Shown piece after piece: positions 1 through 8,602 of a stretch of 64,000 bases of DNA. Each line of letters opens with the position of its first letter. Position 1 is the first letter of the stretch. A program made the translations under genes and the position numbers. The stretch is from Halolamina sediminis. GTDB taxonomy: Archaea; Halobacteriota; Halobacteria; Halobacteriales; Haloferacaceae. The stretch covers positions 2,728,001 through 2,792,000 of the forward strand of contig NZ_CVUA01000001.1 of assembly GCF_001282785.1 (NCBI RefSeq), in the 5' to 3' direction. The notes beneath the pieces were generated by a model. That model was not told the origin of the DNA. It was given only the letters and a program-made list of their open reading frames with translations, and did not search any database.

Positions 1-211
1 TCGAGAGCCCGCGGTCGTGCCGGGAGCGCGTCAGCGGTGCGCCACACCGGGCCGGGTTGCGGTCGTCGTCCTCGAAGCTGCGCCACTCGGGGCCACGGTC
101 GAGCCGGTCGGTCGAGACGACCAGCCCACAGCCCTCACAGACCGTCTCGTCGCCGTCGGCGGTCAGTCGCCCGTCGCACTCGGGACAGCCGGTCGCACGC
201 GTCGTGCTCAT
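1..211 (-). CDS. Transcription initiation factor TFB, N-terminal part (cut by window edge)
   Basis: Only the first 70 codons are inside the window; the gene runs off the left end. The ATG is the complement of 209-211. The product opens with a zinc ribbon: a CPEC knuckle at residues 9-12 and a CEGC knuckle near residue 30. It continues into the TFB B-finger/linker region with the RGPEWRSFEDDDR-type motif typical of archaeal TFB/TFIIB. TFB bridges TBP-bound TATA DNA and RNA polymerase. Haloarchaea carry several TFB paralogues, so which one this is cannot be told from the fragment. The cyclin repeats lie outside the window. Confidence 0.9.
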   Translation of the reverse strand, partial: MSTTRATGCPECDGRLTADGDETVCEGCGLVVSTDRLDRGPEWRSFEDDDRNPARCGAPLTRSRHDRGLS

Positions 212-380
212 ACTCGAAGATCGGTCCCGATCGGATACATAAACCCGGGTGGTTCCCGGGGTTTCGATCCCGCTCCCGTCGGTCGAACGTACCGATAACC
301 GGTACGTTCTCTCACCGCTACTCTCTAGGTATAGTTCAATAGTGAAAACTATTAAACTATATCGCGAAGAACGCCCGCGT

Positions 381-878
381 ATGACGCTCGAAGAGATCGC
401 CGCCGGCATCGAGGTGACCGCGGAGCAGGAGGCCCGCGGCGTCGCCGCCGCCGACGAGACGGGCGAGGCGCTGGTCGAGCGTCTCCGTCCGCACGCGGGC
501 GCGCTTCCCTGTACGCCCGAGGCCGCGGCGACCGTCGTCGAGACACACGCCGCGGGAACGAGCGTGGGCAAGAGCGCACGCGAGGCCGGGATCGCGCCCG
601 TGACGGCCGCGAAGGCGCTGCACCGCTGTGGCGTCTCGGGCGTGACGCCGCTGTCGCCGATGGCTCGGGAGATCGTTCGGGACTGGCAGGCCGGCGAGCT
701 CTCCCGGGCCGAAGCCGTCGAGCTGACGGGCGCAAGCGAGGCGGAGTTCGCGCTGGGGAGCTACATCGAGAGCCACGACGCCGACCCTGCGCTGTCGGCC
801 GCGGTCGCGGACGTGGGCAGCCCCACGGACGAGGATCCGCTCACCGACGCGGTCGGCGACGTCGACGAGCTGTTCTAG
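381..878 (+). CDS. Haloarchaeal conserved protein of unknown function (165 aa)
   Basis: The start was put at the ATG at 381 (protein begins MTLEEIAAGIEVT) because an AT-rich stretch with a TATA-like element lies just upstream at about 343-362, fitting a leaderless or short-leader transcript. A longer in-frame reading from 249 would run through that promoter. The protein is acidic and largely helical. Residues about 50-100 (from PEAAATVVETHAAG to ALHRCG) look like a helix-turn-helix of the kind that scans repeated short helices. I believe such proteins are annotated as DUF7858 in haloarchaea, but I could not check. The last four bases overlap the end of the convergent ATPase gene. Confidence 0.75.
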   Translation: MTLEEIAAGIEVTAEQEARGVAAADETGEALVERLRPHAGALPCTPEAAATVVETHAAGTSVGKSAREAGIAPVTAAKALHRCGVSGVTPLSPMAREIVRDWQAGELSRAEAVELTGASEAEFALGSYIESHDADPALSAAVADVGSPTDEDPLTDAVGDVDELF

Positions 879-1657
879 TTTTCGCGCAGCGATTCGACTG
901 CTGCCACGAGCCCGTCTTCCGCTAACGGGAAGTCGAGTTCGCGGCCGAGAACGACGTCGGCGGCGGCCGCGAGCGCGTCGACCCCGGCCTCCGTCTCGAG
1001 GCCGGCGGGCGCCTCCCCATCGAACTGCGGGAGGATCGCGTCGGCGTCGGCCTCGGGGAACGCCCCCGTCCCCGCGCGGTCGGTAGCGAGGACGGCGTCG
1101 GCGTTCGTCCCCACGTCCTGCAGGCGGCCGCGGATCGTCTGGACCGCGTCGACGCCGCGCTCCGTCGCGGGGGCGACGACGGCCACCCGTTCGGCGGCCG
1201 TCACCGCCGCGACCGCGGGGTTACTCCCGAGCGGCGGCGTGTCGATCAGTACGCGGTCGAACGCGGTCGCCGCCGCCGTGATCCGCTGCTCCAGTTCCTG
1301 TGCGGCCTCGGGGGCCTTCGCCCGTGCGAGGCGCTCGAACGGCGCCCGGGCGGGGAGGCAGACGATCCGGCCCGGTTCGGGCAGCGCCTCGGCGTCGAGC
1401 GCCGCACGGTCGGGGTCGGGGTCGTACTCGATCGTCCCCGCCGAGAGCGGCCTGTCGCTCCCGTCGGTGACGAGCGTCGTCGCGTCCGGGTCGATCCGGC
1501 CCGGGAGGTGCCGGGCGAGCCCTTGCGTGTCGTAGGCGGTGTCGAGCACCGCCACGTCGTCGCCGCCGGCGGCCAGCGCGTTGGCGAGTTCGAGACAGGT
1601 CCGGGTCGTGCCTGCGCCGCCGGTCGCGCCGACGAGCGCTGCAGTCGAGAGCGCCAT
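875..1657 (-). CDS. MinD/ParA-like P-loop ATPase with altered Walker A motif
   Basis: A 260-residue protein starting MALSTAALVGATGG. The fold of the SIMIBI/MinD-ParA group is shown by the N-terminal glycine loop, an acidic strand VAVLDTAYD and the Walker B-like VLIDTPPLG around residue 160. The loop reads GATGGAGTTRT: the lysine expected in GKGGVGKT[ST] is replaced by Thr, and the deviant signature lysine is also absent. ATP hydrolysis may therefore be lost or altered. Family members position protein complexes or sort plasmids; no partner is evident here. The start is the ATG at 1657, because the upstream in-frame extension is promoter-like sequence. Confidence 0.8.
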   Translation of the reverse strand: MALSTAALVGATGGAGTTRTCLELANALAAGGDDVAVLDTAYDTQGLARHLPGRIDPDATTLVTDGSDRPLSAGTIEYDPDPDRAALDAEALPEPGRIVCLPARAPFERLARAKAPEAAQELEQRITAAATAFDRVLIDTPPLGSNPAVAAVTAAERVAVVAPATERGVDAVQTIRGRLQDVGTNADAVLATDRAGTGAFPEADADAILPQFDGEAPAGLETEAGVDALAAAADVVLGRELDFPLAEDGLVAAVESLREN

Positions 1658-1799
1658 ACGCTTCTTTCCGTTCCTTATTTCAGAAAAATCTTCGGCACCG
1701 TTCGGGCACAGGCCGCTGTCGGTATTTTTACTATCCGCGTCAGCGACCCCCATACGGAACCAATGGGACGACCGAGTACGGACGGCGTCACGGTGAGCG

Positions 1800-2648
1800 A
1801 TGACGGCTGAGTTCCCGGTCGACAGCGTCGTCGACGCACACGTCCACCTGATGCCCGACCGGCTCATGCGGGCGATCCGGGACGCGCTCGGCGACGCTGC
1901 CGGCTGGACGTTCGACCACCCGACGGATCTGGCGGCGATGACCGAGATCCTCCGGGCGGCCGGCGTCGAGGAGTTCTTCGCGCTGCCGTACGCCCACCGG
2001 CCGGGGATGGCCGACGAGCTGAACGAGTGGGTCTGCGAGACGGCCGCGACCGCCGAACACGTGGTGCCGTTCGCGACCGTCCACGCGGGCGACGACGACG
2101 TCGGCGGGATCGTCGAGCGGGCCGTCGACGCCGGCGCCCGCGGGCTGAAGTTCCAGTTGCCGGTTCAGGGGTTCCCCGTCGACGACCCGCGGCTGGAGCC
2201 GGCGTACGAGGTGGCTGCCGCCAACGACCTGCCGCTGCTGGTCCACGCGGGGACCGCGCCGATGTTTCGGGACGACCCGAACGTCGGCGTCGACCGGTTC
2301 CGCTCGTTCCTCGACTCCTACCCGGATCTCCGGGTGTGTGCCGCCCACATGGGCGCGTACGACGTGGACGCGTTCTGTGAACTGGCCCGGACCAACGAGA
2401 ACGTCTTCCTCGATACGACGTTCTCCATGTCCGCCGTCGCCGAGGAGTACATGGCGTTCGACCCGGACTCGGTCGCCGACGAGACGCTGATCAAGCTCTC
2501 GGAGTCGGTCATGTACGGCTCGGACTTCCCGAACATCCCGTACTCCTACGAGAAGGAGCGGGCACACCTGCTGGCGCGCGAGCTCCCGATCGAAACCCAG
2601 CGGGACATCTTCTCGCGGACGGCGCGTCGGTTCCTGGGGGAGGCCTGA
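1800..2648 (+). CDS. Amidohydrolase family protein (metal-dependent TIM barrel)
   Basis: A 282-residue protein of the amidohydrolase-2 (ACMSD-like) group. The metal-binding HxH is at residues 14 and 16 (VVDAHVHLMP). A middle histidine is in PLLVHAGTAPMF, another in VCAAHMGAYD, and the catalytic aspartate in MYGSDFPNIPYSY near the C-terminus. These enzymes hydrolyse or decarboxylate cyclic or aromatic acids and lactones. The substrate is not predictable from sequence. The gene sits upstream of a thioesterase on the same strand and beside a CoA-ligase/transport cluster, which fits an organic-acid catabolic role, but that is inference. Confidence 0.85.
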   Translation: MTAEFPVDSVVDAHVHLMPDRLMRAIRDALGDAAGWTFDHPTDLAAMTEILRAAGVEEFFALPYAHRPGMADELNEWVCETAATAEHVVPFATVHAGDDDVGGIVERAVDAGARGLKFQLPVQGFPVDDPRLEPAYEVAAANDLPLLVHAGTAPMFRDDPNVGVDRFRSFLDSYPDLRVCAAHMGAYDVDAFCELARTNENVFLDTTFSMSAVAEEYMAFDPDSVADETLIKLSESVMYGSDFPNIPYSYEKERAHLLARELPIETQRDIFSRTARRFLGEA

Positions 2649-2719
2649 CTTCGGCGGATCCAGTGGGGGCCGCCCCCATCCGACGTTTTTTGTCGGCCTG
2701 TGGTGAACGCTGACACAGT

Positions 2720-3211
2720 ATGGGAGAGCGAGGCCGGCGGCTCGTCACGGACGGTGAGGGATCGACGAGCGACGACGCCACAGCCGGAGGAACCGAGGGG
2801 ACCGGCGACGAGGACGACCGGACGGCGCTCGTCCGGGAGCTGTACGACGCGATCCCGTTCCACCGGGAGCTCGAGCTGGAGGTGCTCGCGGTGACCCCCC
2901 GGAAGGCGGAGACGAGGATCCCGTTCGACGGCTCGCTGGTGGGCAACCCCGATCTCGAGGTGCTCCACGGCGGCATCATCAGCTCCATCGTCGATCTCAC
3001 CGGCGCCGCGGTGTTCATCGGCCACCGCGGCGACTACACGCCGACGGTCGACCTGCGCGTGAACTATCTGGAAGCCGCCGGGAAACACCCGCTGTACGCG
3101 ACGGCGACCATCGAGCGCCGCGGCGAGAACATCGGCGTCGCAAGCGTGGCGGTCGAGTCCGGCGACGCGGTCTGTGCGACGGGCACCGGGGTGTACAAGC
3201 TGAGCGACTGA
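2720..3211 (+). CDS. PaaI-like hotdog-fold acyl-CoA thioesterase
   Basis: A 163-residue protein. After an acidic, probably disordered leader of about 40 residues comes one hotdog domain with the hallmark LHGGIISSIVDLTGAA (the HGG loop followed by the long central helix) and the strands TPTVDLRVNYLEAA and YATATIERRGENIG. PaaI-type enzymes hydrolyse phenylacetyl- or other acyl-CoAs, releasing stalled CoA. It lies between the amidohydrolase and the convergent PaaK-like ligase, so it may remove dead-end CoA esters formed by that pathway. The leader makes the exact start slightly uncertain. Confidence 0.88.
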   Translation: MGERGRRLVTDGEGSTSDDATAGGTEGTGDEDDRTALVRELYDAIPFHRELELEVLAVTPRKAETRIPFDGSLVGNPDLEVLHGGIISSIVDLTGAAVFIGHRGDYTPTVDLRVNYLEAAGKHPLYATATIERRGENIGVASVAVESGDAVCATGTGVYKLSD

Positions 3212-3226
3212 ACGCCGCCGCGACCG

Positions 3227-4372
3227 TCAGTAGCGGTTGTCGACGACCCCGGTCTCGTCGAGTTCCGCGACCAGCGTCACCTCGTCGGGCGTGACGAGCA
3301 GGCGGTCGCCGAGCGCGGCCCGCAGTTCGTCGACGGGGGCCTCGCCCGCACAGACGACCGTCAGTCGGTCGGTCGTCTCCGGCTGGTCGACCTCGATACG
3401 GTACTCGCCGGTGAGCCCCTCGAACCCCGCAAGCACCGTCTCGATGCTCTCGGGGTACACCTTCACGCCCTTGACTTTCAGTCGCTCGTCGGTTCGTCCG
3501 ATGACGCCGTCGGGCAGGACGAGTTCGCCGTCGCGTTCCTCCAGTTCCGCGAGGTCACCCGTGCGGTAGCGGATCAGCGGGATCCCCTCCTTCCGGACGT
3601 GCGTGACGACGACCTCCCCGCGCTCGCCCGTTCCGAGCACCTCCCCCGTGTCGGGGTCGACGATCTCCACGACGGCGTAGTCGGTGACGACGTGGAGCCC
3701 GTCCTCCGCCTCGGTCTCGGCGGCGACGGGCATGATGTGCCGCGTGCCGAAGTAGTCCGTCGCCGTCGTGGCGCCGAGGGCGTCTTTGACCGCCTCGCGC
3801 CGGCCCGGGATGGAGGTGAACGGCTCGCCGGCGCCGACGAACGTGTCCACCTCGCCGCCCGCCTCCCCGACTTTCAACGCGAAGCTCGGGTTCCCGATGA
3901 GCGCGTCCACGTCGAACTGGTGGGTGATGTCGGCGGCCTGCTCGGAGTCGCCGGGGCCGAGCGGGAACACCTCCGCGCCGAGCTCCTCCAGCGCCCGGTG
4001 GACGACGTAGCCCGTGCCGAACAGCTGGTAGCCGAACGTGTTGATCACGCGGTCGCCGGGCTCGATACCGGCCCGTTCGAACACCTCGGCGTTGACAGCG
4101 GCCTGGTGCTCCAGATCTCCCTTGGTGTCGAACACCGGCTGGAGATCCTCGCCCATCGGGGAGAACGTCACCATCGCGGCCCCGTCGTACAGCGAGCCGG
4201 TCGGCGGGTCGGCCTCGAAGTCGTCGACCAGCTCCTCGCCCGTCGTGAACGGGAGCTCCCGGAACGCGTCCCAAGAGTCGACGGCGTCGGGATCGATGTC
4301 GGCGTAGAACTCGTGGTCGGTCGCCCGCGTCAGTTGCTCGCGGACGGCCGCGAGCGTGTCGGAGTCGTACAT
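3227..4372 (-). CDS. Phenylacetate-CoA ligase-like adenylate-forming enzyme, short form
   Basis: A 381-residue protein of the PaaK-like ANL superfamily. The C-terminal half keeps the hinge and A8-type signatures: PLIRYRTGDLAELEE, then GRTDERLKVKGVKVYPESIE. The N-terminal half is shorter than in PaaK (about 430 aa). Where the SSGTTGxPT phosphate loop should lie the sequence reads VTFSPMGEDLQPVF, so the glycine/threonine-rich loop is missing. Typical enzymes convert an aromatic acid, ATP and CoA to aroyl-CoA. This one may have a changed substrate or altered ATP use. It lies 84 bases downstream of livM on the same strand and may be the last gene of that transport operon. Confidence 0.82.
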   Translation of the reverse strand: MYDSDTLAAVREQLTRATDHEFYADIDPDAVDSWDAFRELPFTTGEELVDDFEADPPTGSLYDGAAMVTFSPMGEDLQPVFDTKGDLEHQAAVNAEVFERAGIEPGDRVINTFGYQLFGTGYVVHRALEELGAEVFPLGPGDSEQAADITHQFDVDALIGNPSFALKVGEAGGEVDTFVGAGEPFTSIPGRREAVKDALGATTATDYFGTRHIMPVAAETEAEDGLHVVTDYAVVEIVDPDTGEVLGTGERGEVVVTHVRKEGIPLIRYRTGDLAELEERDGELVLPDGVIGRTDERLKVKGVKVYPESIETVLAGFEGLTGEYRIEVDQPETTDRLTVVCAGEAPVDELRAALGDRLLVTPDEVTLVAELDETGVVDNRY

Positions 4373-4456
4373 CGAGTGGAGTAGGGGTCTACGGTCACAT
4401 AAATTTCCGTCCGGGCTACACTCGGGGTGGTGCGACGGCAGAGGGGAGCGGGCCGG

Positions 4457-5500
4457 TCAGTAGGCGAACGGCCACTTGCGGAAGTACTCCTTGATCTTGC
4501 CGAGCGCAGCCAACACCCCCTTGGGCTCGACCGCGAGGACGACGATGATGATGACGCCGAAGAACACCGGCACCGTCGCGGTGGCGTTCAGCCCGGTCGC
4601 GTCGCTGACGATGCCGAGTACCTCGCGGAGGTTGTCCCGGATGAGCGTGACGACGCCCACGCCGAGCAGCGCGCCCCAGACGCGGCCGAGGCCGCCGAAC
4701 AGCAGCATCACGTAGTGTTCGAGCGTGAGCGAGAGGGTGAAGTAGCCGGGGCTGATGAAGCCGATCTGGAACCCGTAGAGGCCGCCGGCGACGCCGATCA
4801 TGAACCCCCCGATGCCGAACGCGAGCAGCTTGTTCTTGAACACGTTGACCCCCAGCACCGCCGCCGAGAGGTCGTTCTCGTGGACCGCGCGGAACGTCTT
4901 CCCGATCCCGGTCCGGGAGAGGTTCAGCGACAGCAGCGCGAACAGCAGCACCGCGACCAGCGCCAGGTAGTACTTGTCGAAGGTGCTCCCGACGTCGGCG
5001 ACCGGGCCGAGCAGCCCGACGCTCGACGGGAACTGCTGCTGGGAGCCGCCGTGGATGAACGCGGCCTGCCCGTTGTTGAAGAACCACTCCGAGATGAACT
5101 GGAGCGCGAGCGTCGAGATGGCGATGTAGAACCCCTTGACGCGGAACGAGGGGAGGCCGAACCCGACGGCGACCATCGCCGACATGACGCCGCCGATGAC
5201 CAGCGCCGGCAACAGTCCGGCGCCCGCCTCGAGCAGCCGGCTCGTCGAGTAGGCGCCGATCGCCATGAACGCCCCCTGTGCGAGGACGATCTCGCCGGCG
5301 TACCCCAGGATGATGTTCAACCCGAGCACGGCGATCCCGAAGATGTACGCCTGTGACAGGAGGGTCAACGTCCCCCCTTCGAACAGCAGCGGGGCGAGGA
5401 ACGGGAGGGGGAGGCCCAGCGCCAGCGCGATCTTCTGGGTGCGCCAGCGGACCAGCCCCATCCGGGAGGTGTAGTCGGTGAAGTACTCACCGCAGGGCAT
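4457..5500 (-). CDS. livM: Branched-chain amino acid/carboxylate-type ABC permease, LivM family
   Basis: A 347-residue polytopic membrane protein. The N-terminal helix pair around PLPFLAPLLFEGGTLTLLSQA is followed by the LivM signature GLNIILGYAGEIVLAQGAFM. The conserved cytoplasmic loop is at FRAVHENDLSAAVLGVN, and FGGLGRVWGALLGVGV comes near the C-terminus. It is one of two channel-forming subunits of a Liv-type importer whose other parts (LivH, LivG, LivF, receptor) lie just upstream. The start at 5500 is supported by a GGAGGTG Shine-Dalgarno-like run just before the ATG. About 100 bases separate it from livH. The island context suggests an organic acid rather than amino acids as substrate. 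Confidence 0.92.
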   Translation of the reverse strand: MPCGEYFTDYTSRMGLVRWRTQKIALALGLPLPFLAPLLFEGGTLTLLSQAYIFGIAVLGLNIILGYAGEIVLAQGAFMAIGAYSTSRLLEAGAGLLPALVIGGVMSAMVAVGFGLPSFRVKGFYIAISTLALQFISEWFFNNGQAAFIHGGSQQQFPSSVGLLGPVADVGSTFDKYYLALVAVLLFALLSLNLSRTGIGKTFRAVHENDLSAAVLGVNVFKNKLLAFGIGGFMIGVAGGLYGFQIGFISPGYFTLSLTLEHYVMLLFGGLGRVWGALLGVGVVTLIRDNLREVLGIVSDATGLNATATVPVFFGVIIIVVLAVEPKGVLAALGKIKEYFRKWPFAY

Positions 5501-5602
5501 CGCACCACCTCCGTCCTGCGGGCTCGGTGTCGGCCCGCCGTCGGGCCGTCGATACGTCGTCGGTGCGCCTGACGGCGCGTAGGGGATCGTGTCCTGCCAT
5601 TC

Positions 5603-6556
5603 TCAGAGCCTCTCGATCCGCTCGGTGCCGTACAGGCCGTACGGTTTCACCATGATCACCACGAGGAGGAAGATCATCGGGAGGATCTCCCCGAAGCCGG
5701 CGCCGAAGTTCGCCTGCACGTCCAGCAGGGGGACGACGACGGCGGTCCCGCCCTCGAGGTAGTACGAACCCAGCTCCTGCAGGAGTCCGACCACGATGGA
5801 CCCGATGAAGGCGCCGGGGATGCTGTCCAGCCCGCCGAAGACGACGGCCGCGAAGATGATGATGCCCGTCGTCTCGATTGAAAAGGCGGCGCCCCCGCTG
5901 GACATCGCCAGCAGGATGCCGCCGATCGCGGTGACGGCGATGGAGAGCGTCCACGCCAGCGCGATCGTCCGCTCGATCGAGACGCCGAGCACCATCGCCG
6001 CCTGCTCGTCGCTCGCCGACGCCCGGAGGATGGAGCCGGTGACGGTGCTCCGGAAGAACAGCATCAGCACGCCGACCACGATCAGGGCGATGACGACCGC
6101 GACCGCGTAGGCGCCCTGGATCGACGCACCGAGGGGGAGCCCGACGGACCAGTCGAACGCCAGCTCCGCGGGGTAGGCCTTGAAGTTCCGGCCGAACAGG
6201 AACGCGATGAACCCCTCGAAGATCCCGCCCAGCGCCAGCGTGACGATGATGACCGAGAGCACCGGCTCGCCGATGAACTGCCGGAACACGACCCGTTCGA
6301 GCGCGAGGCCGAGCCCCACGCCCACGAGTATCGTGAGCACGACGGCGGCCCACGCCGGCAGCGCCGTCGGGAGGATCGCGGCCGTCCCGAAGATGACGAC
6401 GCTGTAGGCGCCGACCATCGCGATCTGGCCCTGTGCGAAGTTGAGCACGCCAGTCACCTTGTAGATGAGCGAAAAGCCCATCGCGACCAGCGCGTACAGC
6501 GCGCCGAGGCCGATGCCGGAGACGGCGATGTCGAAGAAGGTGGTGAGATCCACCAT
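5603..6556 (-). CDS. livH: ABC transporter permease, LivH family
   Basis: A 317-residue membrane protein starting MVDLTTFFDIAVSG. It shows the LivH hallmarks GLGALYALVAMGFSLIYKVTGVLNFAQGQ in the first helices, the loop ILRASASDEQAAMVLGVSIERT and GGLDSIPGAFIGSIVVG. It pairs with LivM to form the transmembrane channel. Its ATG overlaps the TAA of the acyl-CoA synthetase gene by one base (TAATG), so the two should be translationally coupled. Such coupling of a ligase to a permease is the most telling sign that the imported compound is activated to a CoA thioester. Confidence 0.93.
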   Translation of the reverse strand: MVDLTTFFDIAVSGIGLGALYALVAMGFSLIYKVTGVLNFAQGQIAMVGAYSVVIFGTAAILPTALPAWAAVVLTILVGVGLGLALERVVFRQFIGEPVLSVIIVTLALGGIFEGFIAFLFGRNFKAYPAELAFDWSVGLPLGASIQGAYAVAVVIALIVVGVLMLFFRSTVTGSILRASASDEQAAMVLGVSIERTIALAWTLSIAVTAIGGILLAMSSGGAAFSIETTGIIIFAAVVFGGLDSIPGAFIGSIVVGLLQELGSYYLEGGTAVVVPLLDVQANFGAGFGEILPMIFLLVVIMVKPYGLYGTERIERL

Positions 6557-8601
6557 TACTCCATCACCACCCCGAGGTCGGCGTCCTCGTCGATCGGTTC
6601 GTCCACGTCGACGACGCGCATCACGCCGCGCTCGTCGGACTCACGCCCGTCCTGGTAGGTGATCGTTATCTCCATCTCCACGCTGTCACTGCCGTCGTAG
6701 AGCGCCTCCACGACGTCGTCGTACCGGTCCATCACGACTTCTCGCCGGAGCTTCCCGGTCCGGGTGAGCTCGCCGTCGTCGGCGTCGAACTCCTTGAACA
6801 GGACGATGAACCGCTGGATCGGGTTGTCGAGCTCCTCGTTGGTCTCGGCGACCACGTCCCGCATCAGCTCCAGCACTTCGGGCTTCTGCGTGAGGTCGCG
6901 GTAGCCGGCGTACTGGATGTCCCGCTGGTCGGCCCACTCGGCGACGTTGTTGAACCGGATGTTCAGCACCGCCGTCAGGTCCTCGCGGCCGTCGCCGACG
7001 ACCATCGCCTCCTTCAGGTAGGGGTTGAACTTCAGCTTCGTCTCGACGCTGATGGGGGCGATCGCGGTGCCGTCCTGCATCTCCATCACGTCGTCCATCC
7101 GGTCGAAGATCTTGACGTGGCCGTCGTCGGTGAGCGCGCCGAAGTCGTCGGTGTGGAGCCAGCCGTCCTCGATGGCGGACTCGGTCTTCTCGGGCATCCC
7201 GTAGTAGCCCGAGGTGACCACCGGGCCGCGGACGACCAGTTCGCCCTCGGGGGTGATCCCCACCTCGATGTTCGGGAACACCTCCCCGACGGTCTCGACC
7301 TGCACGTCGTCGTCGCGGTGCATCGTCACGAACCCACAGACCTCCGACTGGCCCCAGATCTGCTTCAGCGGGACGCCCATCGCGTGGTAGTACTCGAAGT
7401 GGTCCTCGCCGAGCGGGCCGCCGCCGGTGTAGACGTTCTTCGCCCGCTTCAGCCCGATCTTGTCGAGGATCGGGCGGTAGGCCACCCAGTAGGAGAGCCA
7501 GTGGGCCGCCCGCAGGGTGGCGGGCGGCTCCTCGTCGTTCTTGTCGCCGATGACGTACTCCGCGTACCGCTCGCCGATGCTCATCGCCTTGTCGTACACC
7601 CACTTCTTGAACCGCGTCGTGTTCTCGATCTTCGCCTTCACGTCGGCAACCCACGCCTCGTAGCGGTTGGGCGAGGAGAAGATGATCTCGGGGCCGATCT
7701 CCCGGAGGTCCTCGTCCTCGGTCTCGGGCTGTTCGGGGAAGTTCGCGGTCCAGCCGCCGACGAACGCCGCCGCGAGCAGGATCATCTGCTCGCCGACCCA
7801 CGCCATCGGGAGGTAGGAGAAGTAGTCCGACTCCTTGGGCAGCGGGTCGATGTCGATGGCGGCGTTGGCCAGGTTCACGAAGTTGAAGTGCGAAAGCCGG
7901 ACGCGCTTGGGCATCCCGGTGGTGCCCGAGGTGGGAGCCAGCATCGCCGTCGTCTCGGGGTCGACGGTCGTGATCTGCTGGTGGAGGTAGTCGTCGTCGA
8001 CGTCGCCCGACGCCAGTCGCTGCTCGCCGCGGGCCTCGATGTCGTCGTAGGCGACGATCTCGGGGTCGTCGGGGCCGACCTTCTCGCCGTTCTCGTACCG
8101 GAACATCCCCTTCTCGTCGCGGTAGATGATGGTTTCGAGCGACGGCACGCTGTCGGCGACCAACAGCAGCTTGTCGACCATCTCCTGATCCTCCGCGTAG
8201 ACGATGCTCGGCTCCAGCAGCTGGAGTTGCTTCTCGATATCCTCGGGGAGCATGTCCTCGTAGTTCGGCGCGGCCATGCCACCCAGCGACTGGGCGGCGA
8301 TCCACGCCCACAGTTGGTGGGGGCGGTTGTAGCCGATGGTGAACAGCACGTCCTCGTCGCCGAACCCGTACTCCTCGAGCCCGAGCGCAAACTGCTCGAC
8401 GCGCTCGTAGTACTCCTCCCAGGTGAACTCCTGCCAGACGCCGTAGCGCTTCCAGCGCAGGGCGGTGTCCTCGGGGTGCTCCTCGGCGTGGTCGACGAGG
8501 ATCTCCGGGAGCGCCCGGTCGGAGACGATCTCGACGGTCTCGTCGTCGGGCGCCGTGAGCACGCGGTCGATGGTGAGCCCCTCGGCGTCGTCCTCAGCCA
8601 C
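6556..8601 (-). CDS. Long-chain-type acyl-CoA synthetase (AMP-forming)
   Basis: A 681-residue member of the FAA1/FadD-like ANL family. The P-loop is TSGTTGMPK near residue 222, the A5 motif is IWGQSEVCGFVTMH, the A7 region is GWLHTDDFG, and a C-terminal lid region holds the LTRTGKLRRE motif. It converts a carboxylic acid, ATP and CoA to acyl-CoA, AMP and PPi. The start is the GTG at 8601, one base after the livG stop; an in-frame ATG further upstream would overlap livG deeply. The gene is inserted between the ATPase and permease genes of a Liv transporter and overlaps livH by one base. The substrate (fatty, aromatic or other acid) cannot be told. Confidence 0.92.
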   Translation of the reverse strand: MAEDDAEGLTIDRVLTAPDDETVEIVSDRALPEILVDHAEEHPEDTALRWKRYGVWQEFTWEEYYERVEQFALGLEEYGFGDEDVLFTIGYNRPHQLWAWIAAQSLGGMAAPNYEDMLPEDIEKQLQLLEPSIVYAEDQEMVDKLLLVADSVPSLETIIYRDEKGMFRYENGEKVGPDDPEIVAYDDIEARGEQRLASGDVDDDYLHQQITTVDPETTAMLAPTSGTTGMPKRVRLSHFNFVNLANAAIDIDPLPKESDYFSYLPMAWVGEQMILLAAAFVGGWTANFPEQPETEDEDLREIGPEIIFSSPNRYEAWVADVKAKIENTTRFKKWVYDKAMSIGERYAEYVIGDKNDEEPPATLRAAHWLSYWVAYRPILDKIGLKRAKNVYTGGGPLGEDHFEYYHAMGVPLKQIWGQSEVCGFVTMHRDDDVQVETVGEVFPNIEVGITPEGELVVRGPVVTSGYYGMPEKTESAIEDGWLHTDDFGALTDDGHVKIFDRMDDVMEMQDGTAIAPISVETKLKFNPYLKEAMVVGDGREDLTAVLNIRFNNVAEWADQRDIQYAGYRDLTQKPEVLELMRDVVAETNEELDNPIQRFIVLFKEFDADDGELTRTGKLRREVVMDRYDDVVEALYDGSDSVEMEITITYQDGRESDERGVMRVVDVDEPIDEDADLGVVME

Positions 8602-8602
8602 G

